From Planctomycetota bacterium (lineage in GTDB: Bacteria > Planctomycetota > UBA1135 > GCA-002748355), in NCBI GenBank assembly GCA_020638795.1, contig JACKHW010000008.1, positions 62,001-126,000 on the forward strand: a DNA stretch of 64,000 nt. Direction: 5' to 3'. The notes beneath the pieces were generated by a model. That model had not been told where the DNA came from. It did no database searches and saw nothing but the letters and a program-made list of their open reading frames with translations. Below are positions 62,307 to 64,000 of the stretch, piece after piece (the stretch's first letter is position 1; each line of letters begins with the position of its first letter). The position numbers and the translations under genes are program-made.

Positions 62307-63932
62307 ATGCGACAATCTTCCAGCATGCGACTGTCTTGCTCGGGTTTCGAAGCGGCGCTTCTGGTCGTCTGGCTCGTCGTGTCGGCGATGCTATCGACCG
62401 CTGCGGCGGGATTCGCACAGCGCGAGTCGCGTCCGCCCGCACGCGACGCGAAGTCGCGAATCCCGGATCAGCCTACGTATCACGAGCATGTCGGTCCGAT
62501 TCTGTACGCGAATTGCACCGAGTGTCATCGGCCCGGAGAGATCGCACCGTTTTCGCTCGTGACGTATGACGATGCGAAGAAGCGCGCCAAGACGATCGAA
62601 CGTGTGACTCGTTCGCGATACATGCCCCCTTGGCTGCCCGAGGAGGGATGGGGGCAGTTCCACGACGAACGACGCCTCGACGATCACGAGATCGAAACGA
62701 TCGCACGTTGGATCGCGGCGGGCCTGCCGGAGGGACCCCGTGCCGCGGCTCGCGGGCTGCCGCATTTCACCGAGGGGTGGCAACTCGGCGAGCCGGATCT
62801 CGTGCTCGAAATGCCGGTCGGATACTCCGTCCCCGCGGCAGGACCGGACGTCTACCGCAACTTCGTGTTGCCGCTCGACATCAACGAGGACGTTTGGGTC
62901 CAAGCGATCGAGGTCCGGCCGAGCGCCCGCGCCGTGCTCCATCACACGCTGATCTTCGAAGATGCGACTGGCGACGCCGCTCGACTCGAGAAGCAGGATC
63001 GATCCGGGCAGCCTGGTTTTCGCCGCATGGACTTTCGTGGCTCGAGCCAGATCGGAGCGTGGGCCGTTGGCGGGTCGGCAAGGCGACTGCCCGGGGGACT
63101 CGCGCGCCCGCTCCGTCGCGGGGCGTCCATCGTGCTCTCGTCCCACTTCCATCCATCGGGAAAGCAGGAGACCGAGAAGACGCGAATCGGCCTGTTCTTC
63201 GCAAAGGAACCACCTGAACGAACCCTTCTCGATTTCCAGGTGCCGCCACGGTACGGCGCACTGTGGGGCATCGACATCCCCGCTGGTGTCGCGGACTACG
63301 TGGTGTCGGATCGGTTCGTCGTGCCGTGTGACATCGAACTCGTCGGCGCTTGGGGGCATGCCCACTATCTCTGTACGTCGATGCGCGCGATCGCAAAGCT
63401 GCCGGACGGAACGACGACGAAGTTGTTCTCGATCCGCGAGTGGGATTTCGATTGGCAGAATGCGTACTTCTACCGTGACGCTGTGAAGCTTCCGAAGGGG
63501 ACGATCATCGAATCGACGCTGCACTACGACAACAGCGCCGGCAATCCGAGCAATCCGTCCGATCCACCGCAGCGCGTGCGATGGGGTCTGCAGTCGACCG
63601 ACGAGATGGGATCACTGATCTTCTCGTGCGTCCCTGCAAAAGAAGGTGACATTGCGGTCTTCCGCGACGGTGAGCGCGAGCAGGCACGCCTGAGTGTCGC
63701 CGGCGCGGCACGCAGGCGAGTCGTGAGCCGCTACGACTCGAATCGCGATGGAGTCGTGACCCGTGACGAAGTACCGGCTCGACTCTGGACCATGGTCGCG
63801 AGATTCGACGGCAATGGCGACGGAACCCTGCAGGACGACGAACTCGACGCCATCGTGCGCGCGATGCAAGACATGCGCCCGCGTTCCGGGCGAGCCGGGG
63901 GAGACGGAAGCGGAAACGGGCGGCGCCGGTGA
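62307..63932 (+). CDS. Exported copper-monooxygenase-like protein with CxxCH and EF-hands
   Basis: GGGAGG four bases before the ATG at 62307 decides the start. Signal peptide (LLVVWLVVSAMLSTAAAGFA), then a haem-binding motif NCTECHRPG (Cys70, Cys73, His74). The main body resembles the two copper domains of ascorbate-dependent monooxygenases: the His pair VLHHTLIF, SSHFHPSGK (HxH) and GAWGHAHYLC (HxH). The C-terminus has two EF-hand loops, YDSNRDGVVTRDE and FDGNGDGTLQDDE, and a Gly/Arg-rich tail. This combination is typical of planctomycetes. 541 residues; the biological substrate is unknown. The next gene is coupled by a GTGA overlap. Confidence 0.87.
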   Translation: MRQSSSMRLSCSGFEAALLVVWLVVSAMLSTAAAGFAQRESRPPARDAKSRIPDQPTYHEHVGPILYANCTECHRPGEIAPFSLVTYDDAKKRAKTIERVTRSRYMPPWLPEEGWGQFHDERRLDDHEIETIARWIAAGLPEGPRAAARGLPHFTEGWQLGEPDLVLEMPVGYSVPAAGPDVYRNFVLPLDINEDVWVQAIEVRPSARAVLHHTLIFEDATGDAARLEKQDRSGQPGFRRMDFRGSSQIGAWAVGGSARRLPGGLARPLRRGASIVLSSHFHPSGKQETEKTRIGLFFAKEPPERTLLDFQVPPRYGALWGIDIPAGVADYVVSDRFVVPCDIELVGAWGHAHYLCTSMRAIAKLPDGTTTKLFSIREWDFDWQNAYFYRDAVKLPKGTIIESTLHYDNSAGNPSNPSDPPQRVRWGLQSTDEMGSLIFSCVPAKEGDIAVFRDGEREQARLSVAGAARRRVVSRYDSNRDGVVTRDEVPARLWTMVARFDGNGDGTLQDDELDAIVRAMQDMRPRSGRAGGDGSGNGRRR

Positions 63933-64000
63933 GCAGCCGACTTCGCTCGCTGTTCTCGCTCGTTGCAATCTCGACACCAGCGGCGTTCATGGCGGCATGT
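63929..64000 (+). CDS. Lipoprotein, 3' end outside window
   Basis: A GTG at 63929 overlaps the stop of the previous gene (GTGA) and opens a frame to the window's end: a basic start SSRLRS, a hydrophobic segment LFSLVAISTPAAF and an MAAC end that could be a lipobox. Only 24 codons are visible, so the function cannot be judged. The coupling suggests a partner of the copper/cytochrome protein. Confidence 0.6.
   Translation, partial: MSSRLRSLFSLVAISTPAAFMAAC

Overview
The window comes from a high-GC bacterial chromosome, most likely a member of the Planctomycetota. The main clues are two large secreted proteins with planctomycete-style architectures. One joins DUF1080, a sugar-dehydrogenase-like propeller, HEAT-like repeats and a CxxCH haem site. 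The other joins a CxxCH domain, copper-monooxygenase-like modules and EF-hands. A 2,884-residue FecR/VIT/vWA/TPR protein, many TPR proteins and many two-component kinases fit the same picture. The phylum is inferred from gene content, not proven. I see no rRNA, tRNA, insertion sequence, phage gene or CRISPR array, and no stretch over 300 bases without a gene.

Layout. 1-11 kb: end of a methyltransferase, a small zinc-ribbon protein, the giant VIT/vWA protein and a glycerophosphodiesterase. 11-26 kb: a methylmalonyl-CoA module on the + strand (mutase large subunit, epimerase, carboxyltransferase, separate biotin carboxylase and biotin carrier). It is interrupted by clpS with a DUF2017-like gene, a PhoD-like lipoprotein, an apparently degenerate histidine kinase, and a minus-strand gltA / hybrid kinase / acetyltransferase group. 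The module leads from propionyl-CoA towards succinyl-CoA, next to citrate synthase. 26-48 kb: a phosphate island with pstSCAB, phoU, the DUF1080/cytochrome protein, an eight-gene operon of kinases, phosphatases and PhoU-type domains, a third PhoU-like gene, a lipoprotein, phoR and phoB. 48-64 kb: tandem glycosyltransferase, methyltransferase, unknown protein, M1 aminopeptidase, TPR protein, a response regulator / kinase / GT39-like operon, the copper/cytochrome protein and the start of a lipoprotein gene.

The most interesting locus is the 36.7-44.4 kb operon: histidine phosphatase, PPP-like metallophosphatase, two amphi-Trp domain proteins, a PhoU-kinase fusion, an ATP-grasp enzyme, an HprK-related kinase and a CofD-like protein. 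It corresponds to what protein-family curators have called a 'GAK' (grasp and kinase) system, whose function is unknown as far as I recall. Here it lies between pst and phoBR and carries two PhoU-type proteins. It also has, just upstream, three direct repeats with 11-nt period (TTCAC/TTTAC/TTGAC), matching the pattern I find upstream of phoB and pstS. I infer that it belongs to the PhoB regulon and may be a phosphate-responsive phosphorylation or ligation system.
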